A stretch of 64,000 bases of DNA. Source: Neorhizobium huautlense. Lineage in GTDB: Bacteria > Pseudomonadota > Alphaproteobacteria > Rhizobiales > Rhizobiaceae. The DNA lies in NCBI RefSeq assembly GCF_002968575.1, contig NZ_PVBM01000019.1:48245-112244 (forward strand), read 5' to 3'. Of the stretch, positions 44,510-53,087 are shown piece by piece. The position numbers were made by a program, and so were the translations under genes. Below the pieces are notes generated by a model. That model worked only from the letters and a program-made list of their open reading frames with translations. It was not told where the DNA came from and did not search any database. How positions within the stretch are numbered: position 1 is the stretch's first letter; each line of letters opens with the position of its first letter.

Positions 44510-45409
44510 ATGACACCTCGGTCCATCGGCCTTCTCTGCGCTCTTTCGGCCGTGACCATCTTTTCCATGCAGGACGGCATTTCGAAACATCTCGGCACCG
44601 CCTACCCGCCGATTTTCGTGACAATGATCCGCTATTGGGCCTTTGCAGGCTTCGCGCTGTTCCTCGCGGGCCGCTCGCCCGTGGGATTGAAGGGCGTCGT
44701 CACCGCCAACCGGCCCTGGCTGCAGATCGCCCGCGGCGTGCTGCTCGTCACGCAGATCGTGGTGTCGATCTTCTCCTTTGCGCGGGTCGGGCTTGCGCCT
44801 ACCCATACGATTTTCGCGGCGACGCCGCTGGTCGTCGCCTGCCTTTCGGTGCCATTTCTCGGAGAACGGGTCGGCTGGCGGCGCTGGGCGGCGATCGGCA
44901 TCGGCTTCATCGGCATCCTGTTGATCATCAACCCGCTGCAGGCGACATTCGACACCAAGATCATCATCCCGATCGTCGGCACGCTGATGTTTGCGGTCTA
45001 TTCGATCATGACACGGCTCGCGAGCCGCACGGACACGCCAGACACTGCCTTTTTCTACACCGGCGTGGCCGGTGCGCTGGCGATTACGTTCGTAGGCCCG
45101 TTCTACTGGACGCAAATCACGCTTGCCGACTGGTTCTGGATGATCGCCCTCTGCATCACCGGCATGAGCGGGCATTATCTTCTGATCCGCGCCTATGACC
45201 TGCTCGATGCCGTCGTCGTACAGCCGATGTCCTATATCCAGACCGTAATCGTCTGCCTGATGGGCGTGTTCCTTTTCGGCGAGGTGATGACGGTCAACAT
45301 GATCACCGGCTGCACGATCGTGATTGCCGCCGGCATCTTCACCATATGGCGGGAAGCCCGGCTTGCGCGTGCGGCACCCGCAGCAATCGATCCGCCCGGA
45401 ACACCGTGA
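44510..45409 (+). CDS. EamA family transporter (DMT superfamily)
   Basis: The 299-residue protein has ten helices with the DMT pattern GLLCALSAVTIFSMQDGISKHL and the second repeat IVGTLMFAVYSIMTRLAS. The conserved VGLAPTHTIFAATPLVVACLSVPFLGE segment is typical of S-adenosylmethionine/metabolite exporters in this family. Substrate unknown. It follows another EamA gene 182 bases upstream. Confidence 0.9.
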   Translation: MTPRSIGLLCALSAVTIFSMQDGISKHLGTAYPPIFVTMIRYWAFAGFALFLAGRSPVGLKGVVTANRPWLQIARGVLLVTQIVVSIFSFARVGLAPTHTIFAATPLVVACLSVPFLGERVGWRRWAAIGIGFIGILLIINPLQATFDTKIIIPIVGTLMFAVYSIMTRLASRTDTPDTAFFYTGVAGALAITFVGPFYWTQITLADWFWMIALCITGMSGHYLLIRAYDLLDAVVVQPMSYIQTVIVCLMGVFLFGEVMTVNMITGCTIVIAAGIFTIWREARLARAAPAAIDPPGTP

Positions 45410-45505
45410 CCCTCATCAAATGCGGTGATGGATCGATTTAGCAAAAGTTGTTTTTCGAATGCCGCCGGCAGGGGTATGTTTTACCTCTCATTGCAGGAGG
45501 ACCCC

Positions 45506-46747
45506 ATGAACCAATCCGCGACCCAAGCCGTGCGCTCGCCGATGCCCTGGCTGATTATCACCGCCGGCGCGCTGATCGCGATGCTGACCTTCGGGCCGCG
45601 CTCGGCCATGGGCTTCTTCCAACTGCCGATGCTGCAGGATACCGGCTGGGACCGCTCCACCTTTGGTCTGGCGATGGCGATCCAGAACCTCTTCTGGGGC
45701 CTCAGCCAGCCCTTTTTTGGGGCGCTTGCCGACAAATACGGCACGGGGCGTGTCCTTGCCATGTCGGGCGTGCTCTATGCCGCCGGCCTCATTCTCATGG
45801 CCAATGCGAGCGCGCCGATCTGGCTGCATATCGGCGGCGGCGTGCTGGTCGGCATGGCGATCGGTGCCGGTTCCTTCAGCGTCATTCTGTCGGCCTTTGC
45901 CCGCAACGTGACGCCCGAGCAGCGATCGATGGCGTTCGGCATTGGCACCGCAGCCGGGTCGGCCGGCATGTTCCTGTTTGCGCCGCTAAGCCAGGCGCTG
46001 ATCAGCAATTTCGGCTGGTCCGACAGCCTGGTCTATATGTCGGTCATGATGCTGATCGTGCCGCTGCTTGCCTTCCCGTTGCGCGGCAACGCAAACTCGG
46101 GAAGCCAGTCCCACAGCCAATTTCAGCAGTCGGTGAGCGCGGCCCTGAAGGAAGCCTTCGGCCATCAGAGCTACCTGCTGCTCACGGCCGGCTTCTTCGT
46201 CTGCGGCTTCCAGGTTGCCTTCATCACCGCGCATTTCCCGGCCTATCTCGGGGACATCGGCATCGACGCGCGTTATGCGGTGATCGCCATGGCGCTGATC
46301 GGCTTTTTCAACATCATCGGCTCGCTCGGCGCCGGCTTCATCGGCCAGCGTTATTCGAAGCCCTATTTCCTCGCTTACATCTATATCGGCCGCTCGATCG
46401 CAGTGACCGCGTTCCTGCTTCTGCCGCAGACGCCGACGACCGTCATCGTCTTTGCAATCGTCATGGGACTGCTGTGGCTTTCCACCGTGCCGCCCACCAA
46501 CGGGCTCGTCGCCATCATGTTCGGCACACGCCATCTCGGGCTTCTCGGCGGCATCGTTTTCCTGTCGCACCAGGTGGGCTCGTTCCTCGGCGTGTGGATG
46601 GGCGGTTATCTCTACGACCGCTTCGGCTCCTATGATCCAGTCTGGTGGCTGGGCGTCGGGCTCGGCATCTTCGCTGCGGTCGTCCACTGGCCGATCCAGG
46701 AAAAGGCGGTCGACCGAGAGATGCCGGCTGCCCAGCCGGCTGAATAA
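45506..46747 (+). CDS. MFS transporter
   Basis: The 413-residue major facilitator has twelve hydrophobic segments with GALADKYGTGRVLAMSGVLY (loop motif A-like) and GGVLVGMAIGAGSFSVILSAFARNV. The C-terminal half carries YDRFGSYDPVWWLGVGLG. The pattern resembles OFA-type monocarboxylate transporters. AGGAGG lies five bases before the ATG at 45506; an upstream ATG at 45425 lacks a site. It converges on recO. Confidence 0.92.
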   Translation: MNQSATQAVRSPMPWLIITAGALIAMLTFGPRSAMGFFQLPMLQDTGWDRSTFGLAMAIQNLFWGLSQPFFGALADKYGTGRVLAMSGVLYAAGLILMANASAPIWLHIGGGVLVGMAIGAGSFSVILSAFARNVTPEQRSMAFGIGTAAGSAGMFLFAPLSQALISNFGWSDSLVYMSVMMLIVPLLAFPLRGNANSGSQSHSQFQQSVSAALKEAFGHQSYLLLTAGFFVCGFQVAFITAHFPAYLGDIGIDARYAVIAMALIGFFNIIGSLGAGFIGQRYSKPYFLAYIYIGRSIAVTAFLLLPQTPTTVIVFAIVMGLLWLSTVPPTNGLVAIMFGTRHLGLLGGIVFLSHQVGSFLGVWMGGYLYDRFGSYDPVWWLGVGLGIFAAVVHWPIQEKAVDREMPAAQPAE

Positions 46748-46753
46748 CACAGC

Positions 46754-47506
46754 TCAGCCGGCCTGCCGTTCCGCTGCCTGAGACAAGGCTTTCAACGCCG
46801 CCTGCACAAAACCATCGCGGGCGGCGTTTTCCGTCAGGCCTCGGGGCTCGTAAACATGTCGGTGCAGGAAAAAGGCGGTGAGGCGGAAGGCCGCCGCCAT
46901 GCTTTCCCGGTCGGCTGCTTTCGCTGCGCCCTCGCCCAGAAAGCCGGGCAGAGCCAACATGCGGTCGGCATAGGGAGCGCCTGCTGCGCGGGAGACGGCA
47001 CGGCCGGTTTTGGGCGAGACATAGACGAGATCCTCGGTAATCCCGGTCGCGGCGCATTCGGTGAGGTCGAGGCCGAAGCCGAGATCGTTGAGGACTGCCA
47101 GTTCGAAGCGCACGAAGAGTTCGCCGGCATCGGCCGGGTCGTCCAGCGCGTCGAGAATGACGTCCAGCGCCTCGAAGAGATGAGGGTGCGGATCGCGCTC
47201 GGGCAAGAGCCGGAGCAACGCACCCATGGCCTGCACGCCATAAACGGCGGTCGCCGTCTCCATCAGTTTCGCGGCCCTCAGCCGCACCGGCTCCAGCTTG
47301 AATTCGCCGAGATGTTCATCGAGACGCGCCCGCCAGACGGCCTCTACCCGGTTTCCCGGCTGCAGGACCGGCTGCATGGCGCGCGAGCGGCCGGAACGGA
47401 CGAGCCCCATATGCCGCCCGCGCTCGCGCGTCATCAATTCGGCGATGACGCTCGTCTCGCCGTGGCGCTTGACGCCAATGATGATGCCTTCGTCCTGCCA
47501 CTGCAT
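46754..47506 (-). CDS. recO: DNA repair protein RecO
   Basis: The 250-residue protein helps RecF/RecR load RecA at gaps. It begins [19 protein letters not shown], the OB-fold start seen in rhizobial RecO, then [23 protein letters not shown] and [17 protein letters not shown]. An in-frame ATG at 47521 is possible, but 47506 fits the family start better. It ends the conserved rnc-era-recO block, separated here by inserted small genes. Confidence 0.93.
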   Translation of the reverse strand: MQWQDEGIIIGVKRHGETSVIAELMTRERGRHMGLVRSGRSRAMQPVLQPGNRVEAVWRARLDEHLGEFKLEPVRLRAAKLMETATAVYGVQAMGALLRLLPERDPHPHLFEALDVILDALDDPADAGELFVRFELAVLNDLGFGLDLTECAATGITEDLVYVSPKTGRAVSRAAGAPYADRMLALPGFLGEGAAKAADRESMAAAFRLTAFFLHRHVYEPRGLTENAARDGFVQAALKALSQAAERQAG

Positions 47507-47693
47507 GTGCTGCTTTAACATCCTTCCAATGTGATTCAGTTCTACCCGATAAGTGCTTCAGACTGAATCGGTTTCTGGAATTTACGCTCTTCCGGGAAGT
47601 TGTAGCCTGTCCCGTCTTGCCTGGAACAAATCGGGCTCCATTTGGATTCCTGTGCGAAATTTCCACTTCAGATCACAAAGCCCGGGAGCCCTT

Positions 47694-48086
47694 ATGAAAA
47701 ACGTTCTTCTTGTCGCACTGGCCGCCCTGCCGGCTGCCGCTCTCCTTGCCTCCCCCGCCGCCGCCCAATCGCCGCAGCTGGAACAGGCTTGCGTGATGGT
47801 CGCCAAGAATTTCCTGCTGGTGCCGAACGTCAAGACCGGCATCGTGCAATCCTACCCGGAACTCGATCCACCGGGCGCAAGGCTTACCTATTCCACACGG
47901 GAAGATGCCAAGCCGACCGATTTCAACAACGAGATCGAGTGTGAATTCGACAAGCCGCAGCCGCCGTTCAATCTCCTGCGCTTTTGCATTTCAGACACAT
48001 GTTATGGCCCGAACGAGCAGGAGCAGGAGAACCGCCGACGTTACCAGGAGGTCAAAGTGCTGATGGATCGGCAGCAGAAGAAGTGA
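47694..48086 (+). CDS. Secreted protein of unknown function
   Basis: The 130-residue product has a signal peptide (LLVALAALPAAALLASPAAAQ) and a mature part with three or four Cys residues. No family is recognised. It sits between convergently placed recO and the PAS gene and breaks the rnc-era-recO run. GGGAG precedes the ATG. Confidence 0.7.
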   Translation: MKNVLLVALAALPAAALLASPAAAQSPQLEQACVMVAKNFLLVPNVKTGIVQSYPELDPPGARLTYSTREDAKPTDFNNEIECEFDKPQPPFNLLRFCISDTCYGPNEQEQENRRRYQEVKVLMDRQQKK

Positions 48087-48092
48087 GCGCCC

Positions 48093-48605
48093 TCAGAACT
48101 CTTTTTTGCCGCCGATCACATTGAGCGCAGATGAGAGATAGCGCGCTGCGAGCGTATGGCGGCGTCTCGTGGCGATGCCAAGGGCGGCCCGGCAATGGCT
48201 TTCCAACGGGTCACCCACCGTTGGATCGAGGGACGACTGGACGGTGACCGTGCCGCTGTAGATCGACGGAACACCCTCCACATCCCGCAGGCAGCGGCCG
48301 TTCGCCGCCACCGAGATCTTGCGACCGTCGGGGTGAGTGAGGCCATATTTCGCCTGGTAAGGCAGGCCGGTGATGATTGCATCGTGGATCGCCTTGGCGA
48401 CCCGCTGCTTGTCACCCTCGTCGATATACCGGATGACCAGCTCGATCGGCGCGCCTTCCACGAGGTCGCTGTAGGGAACACCGAATATATCAGCGATGAT
48501 TTCATCGCCGTATACTCTGTTCTCCGGGACGCTCCAACTATAAAAACCGATGGGACAGGTAGCGTCCATCTCGGCATTGCCGTTGAAGAATCCAATGTCA
48601 GCCAT
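48093..48605 (-). CDS. Stand-alone PAS domain protein
   Basis: The 170-residue protein is a single PAS_3-like domain: CPIGFYSWSVPENRVYGDEIIADIFGV at the N-terminus, then IRYIDEGDKQRVAKAIHDAIITG and the YGLTHPDGRKISVAANGRCLRD strand. No kinase or GGDEF domain is fused. A basic, conserved tail (AALGIATRRRHTLAARYLSSALNVIGG) follows. It may sense a ligand and act on an unlinked partner. Confidence 0.8.
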   Translation of the reverse strand: MADIGFFNGNAEMDATCPIGFYSWSVPENRVYGDEIIADIFGVPYSDLVEGAPIELVIRYIDEGDKQRVAKAIHDAIITGLPYQAKYGLTHPDGRKISVAANGRCLRDVEGVPSIYSGTVTVQSSLDPTVGDPLESHCRAALGIATRRRHTLAARYLSSALNVIGGKKEF

Positions 48606-48701
48606 TCACGGACCTCTCGTTGTTTACGACAGGGTGACGCGCGGTCCGGGCTTTAGCAATTACTTTTTATAATCGTTCCAGGAATGCGGCGGAAAATCCG
48701 C

Positions 48702-49640
48702 TCAATTTTTGGGGAAATCCAGCCCCATCTCGCGGAAACGCTCCGGATCGTCGCCCCAGTTTTCCCTGACCTTGACGAACAGGAACAGGTGGACGGGCTG
48801 CTCGAGGATCTCCGAAATCTCCTTGCGGGAGGCGGTGGAGATCGCCTTGATGGCCTCGCCGTTCTTGCCGAGAGCGATCTTCTTCTGGCTGTCGCGCTCC
48901 ACATAGATGACCTGTTCGATACGGACCGAACCGTCCTTTCGCTCCTCCCATTTCTCGGTCTCGACGTGGGACGCATAGGGAAGCTCCTGATGCAGGCGCA
49001 GGAACAGCTTTTCGCGGGTGATTTCGGCGGCGAGCTGGCGCATCGGCAGATCAGAGATCTGGTCTTCCGGATAATACCAGGGACCTTCCGGCAGCGTTTC
49101 GGCGAGATAATCCATCAGGTCCTCGCAGCCGGAGCCGGTGGTGGCCGATACCATGAAGGTGCGTTCGAAGACGACCGCCTCATTGGCTGAAGCGGCGAGC
49201 TTCAGGAGATCCTCGTGGCGGACCCGGTCGATCTTGTTCAAGACCAGGATCTTCGGCTGATGGACCTCCTTCAGGCCCTCGAGAATCGCCTCGGCATCAC
49301 CGCGGATGCCGCGCTCGCTGTCGATCAGCAGGAGGATCAGGTCGGCATCCTTCGCCCCGCCCCATGCGGACGTCACCATGGCGCGGTCGAGCCGGCGGCG
49401 CGGCTTGAAGATGCCGGGCGTATCCATGAAAACGATCTGGGCGTTGTTGTGGATGGCGATGCCGCGCACGATGGCGCGCGTCGTCTGCACCTTGTGGCTG
49501 ACGATCGAAACCTTGGCGCCGACGAGCCGGTTCAGCAGCGTCGATTTGCCGGCATTGGTCGGGCCGATCAGCGCTACGAAGCCTGAATGGGTCGCGCCGA
49601 CTTCTTCTTCGTCAGCGGGGATGTTGTAGCTTTCAGTCAT
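48702..49640 (-). CDS. era: GTPase Era
   Basis: The 312-residue protein binds 16S rRNA and assists 30S assembly. It has GPTNAGKST (G1), DTPGIF (G3), NKIDR (G4) and a C-terminal KH domain (REKLFLRLHQELPY, VIYVERDSQKKIALGKNGEAIK). ATG at 49640 is preferred over a TTG at 49649. It lies nine bases after the rnc stop. Confidence 0.95.
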   Translation of the reverse strand: MTESYNIPADEEEVGATHSGFVALIGPTNAGKSTLLNRLVGAKVSIVSHKVQTTRAIVRGIAIHNNAQIVFMDTPGIFKPRRRLDRAMVTSAWGGAKDADLILLLIDSERGIRGDAEAILEGLKEVHQPKILVLNKIDRVRHEDLLKLAASANEAVVFERTFMVSATTGSGCEDLMDYLAETLPEGPWYYPEDQISDLPMRQLAAEITREKLFLRLHQELPYASHVETEKWEERKDGSVRIEQVIYVERDSQKKIALGKNGEAIKAISTASRKEISEILEQPVHLFLFVKVRENWGDDPERFREMGLDFPKN

Positions 49641-49649
49641 CTTGTCCAA

Positions 49650-50363
49650 TCATTCTCCGGCGGGCTTCTGCCACACGCCTTCACGTTCGAGCATCCTGGT
49701 CGCAGCGACCTGTTCGGCAGCGCGTTTTGAGCGGTCGACGCCCGTTTCCGGCGATACTCCCGGCACCTCCACCGTGACGGTGAAGCGCGGATCGTGGTCC
49801 GGGCCGGACCGGTCGTCGATGCGATAGGAAGGCGTCAGGCCGAATTTGGCATGCGCCCATTCCTGCAACTCGGTCTTGGCGTCGCGCCGCGCACCGTCGG
49901 CGCGGGCGGCGCGGCTTTCCCAATACCGGAGGATGAAGCCGCGCGCGGCTTCCAGCCCCCCATCAAGATAGAGCGCGGCAATCAGGCTTTCCACCACATC
50001 GGCGCGAACATTCATCATTCGCTTGCCGGTGAGCTTCTTCACATCGGCGCCGGTGCGGATGAAACGGTGCAGTTCCAGTTCATCGGCAACATGCGCGCAG
50101 CTTTCGGCGCTGACAAGCTGGTTGAGCCGCACCGAAAGCTCGCCTTCGGTCGCCGACCGGAAGGTCTTGAACAGGAGGTCGGCGACGCAGAGGCCAAGCA
50201 CCCGATCGCCCAGAAACTCCAGCCGCTCGTAATTCGCACCCTTGGCCGAACCGGTGCTCGCATGGGTGAACGCCCGGTCCAGCCATTGCTTGTCGGCGAA
50301 TTCGTGGCCAATCAGTTTTTCAAGCTGGCCGCGATCCTCCGCCGAAAGCGCCTTGGCCTTCAT
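49650..50363 (-). CDS. rnc: Ribonuclease III
   Basis: The 237-residue enzyme cuts double-stranded RNA in rRNA and mRNA processing. It has the signature NYERLEFLGDRVLGLCV (residues 45-61), the second acidic motif ADVVESLIAALYLDGG, and a C-terminal double-stranded RNA-binding domain (AKTELQEWAHAKFGL and AAEQVAATRML). The ATG overlaps the lepB stop by one base. Confidence 0.96.
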   Translation of the reverse strand: MKAKALSAEDRGQLEKLIGHEFADKQWLDRAFTHASTGSAKGANYERLEFLGDRVLGLCVADLLFKTFRSATEGELSVRLNQLVSAESCAHVADELELHRFIRTGADVKKLTGKRMMNVRADVVESLIAALYLDGGLEAARGFILRYWESRAARADGARRDAKTELQEWAHAKFGLTPSYRIDDRSGPDHDPRFTVTVEVPGVSPETGVDRSKRAAEQVAATRMLEREGVWQKPAGE

Positions 50364-51112
50364 CAGTGGACGACCTTAAAGAGGCGATCCCAGCGCATGT
50401 TCGTCGGCCATTTCCAGACTTCCCGGAACGAGGTGTCGTTACCGAGCGAGAAGAAGATGATGCTGGCGCGGCCGACGAGATTTTCGGCGGGCACCATGCC
50501 GACGTCGAAGCGGCTGTCGAGGGAATTGTCACGGTTGTCGCCCATGAAGAAGTAGTGCCCTTCGGGAACCGTGAATTCCTGGGTATTATCGCCGCGCGAG
50601 ACCGGCGAATGATCAAGCGTGTCGTAGGTGACGCCGGTGTCGAGGGTTTCGCGGAAGACCGGCACATCGGTGCCCGGATCGAGGCTGTAGTCGGAGGTGA
50701 AGGTACCGTCACCCTGTTTAGGCACCGGCTTGCCGTTGATCAGAAGCACGCCGTCGGTGACCTGCACCTTGTCGCCCGGCAAGCCGATCAGACGCTTGAT
50801 GTAATCCACATCCGGATGGCTGGGGAGGCGGAAGACGATAACATCGCCGCGCTCAGGCTCGCTGAACTCGAAAATGCGGCCCGAAAACAGGTTCGGCGAG
50901 AACGGCAGCGAGTATTTCGAATAGCCGTAGGCGAATTTGTTGACAAAGATATAGTCGCCCACGAGCAAGGTCGGCATCATCGAGCCGGAGGGAATGGTGA
51001 AGGGCTGAAAGAGGACGGTGCGGATCACCATCGCCAGCAGCAACGCCTGGATAATGACCTTGATATTTTCCCAAAGGCTGTTCTGCGGCTTGGTCTGGGC
51101 TTTTTCGGACAC
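50363..51112 (-). CDS. lepB: Signal peptidase I
   Basis: The 249-residue membrane protease cleaves signal peptides on the periplasmic side. It has an N-terminal helix, the catalytic Ser in IPSGSMMPTL (residue 44 with this start) and the Lys in DYIKRLIGLPGDKV. The GTG at 51112 gives the usual length; a TTG at 51118 is possible. The gene lies between acpS and rnc, the order standard in rhizobia. Confidence 0.94.
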   Translation of the reverse strand: MSEKAQTKPQNSLWENIKVIIQALLLAMVIRTVLFQPFTIPSGSMMPTLLVGDYIFVNKFAYGYSKYSLPFSPNLFSGRIFEFSEPERGDVIVFRLPSHPDVDYIKRLIGLPGDKVQVTDGVLLINGKPVPKQGDGTFTSDYSLDPGTDVPVFRETLDTGVTYDTLDHSPVSRGDNTQEFTVPEGHYFFMGDNRDNSLDSRFDVGMVPAENLVGRASIIFFSLGNDTSFREVWKWPTNMRWDRLFKVVH

Positions 51113-51202
51113 GTTCAAAGTTCTTTCTCTTTCCAGCAAAGTGCCGCTTTCTAACCCCTTCACGGAGCGGCGGCAATGGCTGATGGGCAACGGGGCGGAC
51201 GA

Positions 51203-51607
51203 TCAGCGGGCGAGAGGCCTCGCCTCGATGACCACGAAGGCCTGGGCATAAGGGTATTCGTCGGTGATGGTGATGTGGATGAGGGGTTCATGGTCCGCCG
51301 GCATCATCTCGGCGAGGCGCTCCGATGCGCCGCCGGTGAGCACCATGGTCGGCTTGCCCCCCGGAAGATTGACGACGCCCATGTCTCTCCAGAACACACC
51401 CTGGGCCATGCCGGTGCCGAGCGCCTTGGAGCAGGCCTCCTTGGCGGCGAAACGCTTGGCATAGGATGCAGCCCGGTTCTGACGGCGATCGGATTTCGCC
51501 CGCTCGATTTCGGTAAAACAGCGGTGGGTGAAACGCTCGCCGAACCGCTCGATCGATTTTTCGACGCGGCGGATGTCAATCAGGTCGCTGCCCATGCCGA
51601 TGATCAT
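51203..51607 (-). CDS. acpS: Holo-acyl-carrier-protein synthase
   Basis: The 134-residue enzyme transfers 4'-phosphopantetheine to acyl carrier protein. It begins [15 protein letters not shown] (metal Asp) and has [15 protein letters not shown] (metal Glu) and [17 protein letters not shown]. It lies upstream of lepB in the conserved block. Confidence 0.96.
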   Translation of the reverse strand: MIIGMGSDLIDIRRVEKSIERFGERFTHRCFTEIERAKSDRRQNRAASYAKRFAAKEACSKALGTGMAQGVFWRDMGVVNLPGGKPTMVLTGGASERLAEMMPADHEPLIHITITDEYPYAQAFVVIEARPLAR

Positions 51608-51638
51608 GAAATTCTTCCTTCGTGCGCTCGGTCGCGTT

Positions 51639-52199
51639 TTATACTGACTTGAGCGTTCCGGCCCGCGCCGTCAAGCGTTGCCTACGCCGGTCGCGGAAGC
51701 TGCGCACAGCCCAATAGGTCACGACGTAGAAGAAAAGCCCCGAAAGCACCCCCGGCGGCAGCGATCCTATCAACATCGGCTCCAGGATCGGGCGCCAGAG
51801 CTGCGACAGGTCGAGGCGGTGGAAAAGCGCGCCGAGATCGAGGTGGTCATGGCCGGCAGCTTCGTTGCCGAGCATGACTTCCCCAATCTTCCAGGTGAGC
51901 GGCCAGATGATGGGACAGGTAATCGGATTGGCGAATGTCGTACCAAGCGCCGCGGCGATGACGCTTCCACCGAGCAGATAGGCGATCGGGATCGCAAGGA
52001 GCATGTGAAGGCCGAGAAACGGCGTCCATGCGCTCACCACGCCGATCGCAAGGCCGGCGGCGACCGCGTGCGGCGATCCCCCGATCCGCATCACCTTCAG
52101 GCGATAATAATCGAGGCTGCGGCGAAAACCCCTCGGCGGCAGAACGGCGCGGAGCAGTCTGTCACGAAATCCGAGCGGGGTGCGGCGGCGGAATGGCAT
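51639..52199 (-). CDS. DUF2062 membrane protein
   Basis: The 186-residue protein has the DUF2062 pattern: [54 protein letters not shown] and [22 protein letters not shown]. It has several hydrophobic segments. The family is conserved in alphaproteobacteria but its function is unknown. It is encoded just upstream of acpS, likely in the same transcript. Confidence 0.88.
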   Translation of the reverse strand: MPFRRRTPLGFRDRLLRAVLPPRGFRRSLDYYRLKVMRIGGSPHAVAAGLAIGVVSAWTPFLGLHMLLAIPIAYLLGGSVIAAALGTTFANPITCPIIWPLTWKIGEVMLGNEAAGHDHLDLGALFHRLDLSQLWRPILEPMLIGSLPPGVLSGLFFYVVTYWAVRSFRDRRRQRLTARAGTLKSV

Positions 52200-52418
52200 C
52201 GGGCATTATCATCGTTCGGCGGCACGGGGCTAAAGCCTTCATGCCGCGGCAATCTTCGGAACAATCAACGGCCATAGCCGAAGCCGAAGATGATGGCGAA
52301 AGTTGGCCGCCCGTGATCGGGCATTGCTGCCGGAGCGATCTGAACGCCGGGCGCATCGTCTGCGGATGCGCCAATCTGCAAACCGCGCGGCAGTTCCGCG
52401 CGGAGGACGGGCAGGCTC

Positions 52419-52574
52419 TTAGAAGCCGGACTTGCGGAACATGCCGCGGTCGACCTGGCGCATCCGGTATTCGAGATCGATCCGGTCGCGGGCTTCGTTG
52501 AGATAGGCGACTTCGCGGTCCTGGGTGGTGGGGACGCGGAAGGCGCGGGCGAATTTGCGTACTGAGTCAAACAT
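52419..52574 (-). CDS. Small DUF3563-like protein
   Basis: The 51-residue protein (MFDSVRKFARAFRVPTTQDR, then EVAYLNEARDRIDLEYRMRQ) resembles DUF3563 family peptides, with the DIxLExRMRxxDRG-like core. It is small, acidic-basic and soluble. A start at 52574 follows AGAAGAA; longer starts add unconserved residues. Confidence 0.65.
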   Translation of the reverse strand: MFDSVRKFARAFRVPTTQDREVAYLNEARDRIDLEYRMRQVDRGMFRKSGF

Positions 52575-52829
52575 GATTGTTTCTTCTTTCTCTCTCATAT
52601 TGCACTGCAACAATATAAGATGCGCGCTCACGTATTACCAACGCGACGAACGCCGGCCAGCCTTGCGCTGGGAGCATGGCGAAATGCTAGATCGGGTTGA
52701 AAAATGGGCAACAGAAAAGAGGCGGTGCATTGGATATTCGACATCTCCCCTAAAAGTAGCGCCCACTCCCAATATAAGCGTCTTTGCGCTATACTGATCG
52801 GGCGGGGTCCAAAAGGAGGTGGGACTCAG

Positions 52830-53066
52830 GTGTTGACGATCGTTCTTGGATCAATCCTGTTCGTTGCCGGGCTGCTGTATCTGTTTCGCGGAGCCCTGGA
52901 TCGCCGCCGGCTCAGCGAGCCGCACCGTTCCGGCGGGGCCGACGCGAAGCCGACCCTGGAACCCCGGCGCCAAGGCATCGGCTTCCTGAGCCTCAGCAGA
53001 AACTGGCCGGGCGTGGCCATGATGGCTGTCGGAGCCATTCTGCTGATTTCCGGAGCCTATGCCTGA
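52830..53066 (+). CDS. Small two-helix membrane protein
   Basis: A 78-residue protein starts with GTG at 52830, nine bases after a strong AAGGAGG site. It has two hydrophobic helices (LTIVLGSILFVAGLLYLFRG and WPGVAMMAVGAILLISGAYA) joined by a basic, polar loop. It sits tail to tail with rel. No family recognised. Confidence 0.65.
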   Translation: MLTIVLGSILFVAGLLYLFRGALDRRRLSEPHRSGGADAKPTLEPRRQGIGFLSLSRNWPGVAMMAVGAILLISGAYA

Positions 53067-53087
53067 TTGCCGGCTTGGCCGCGGCTT

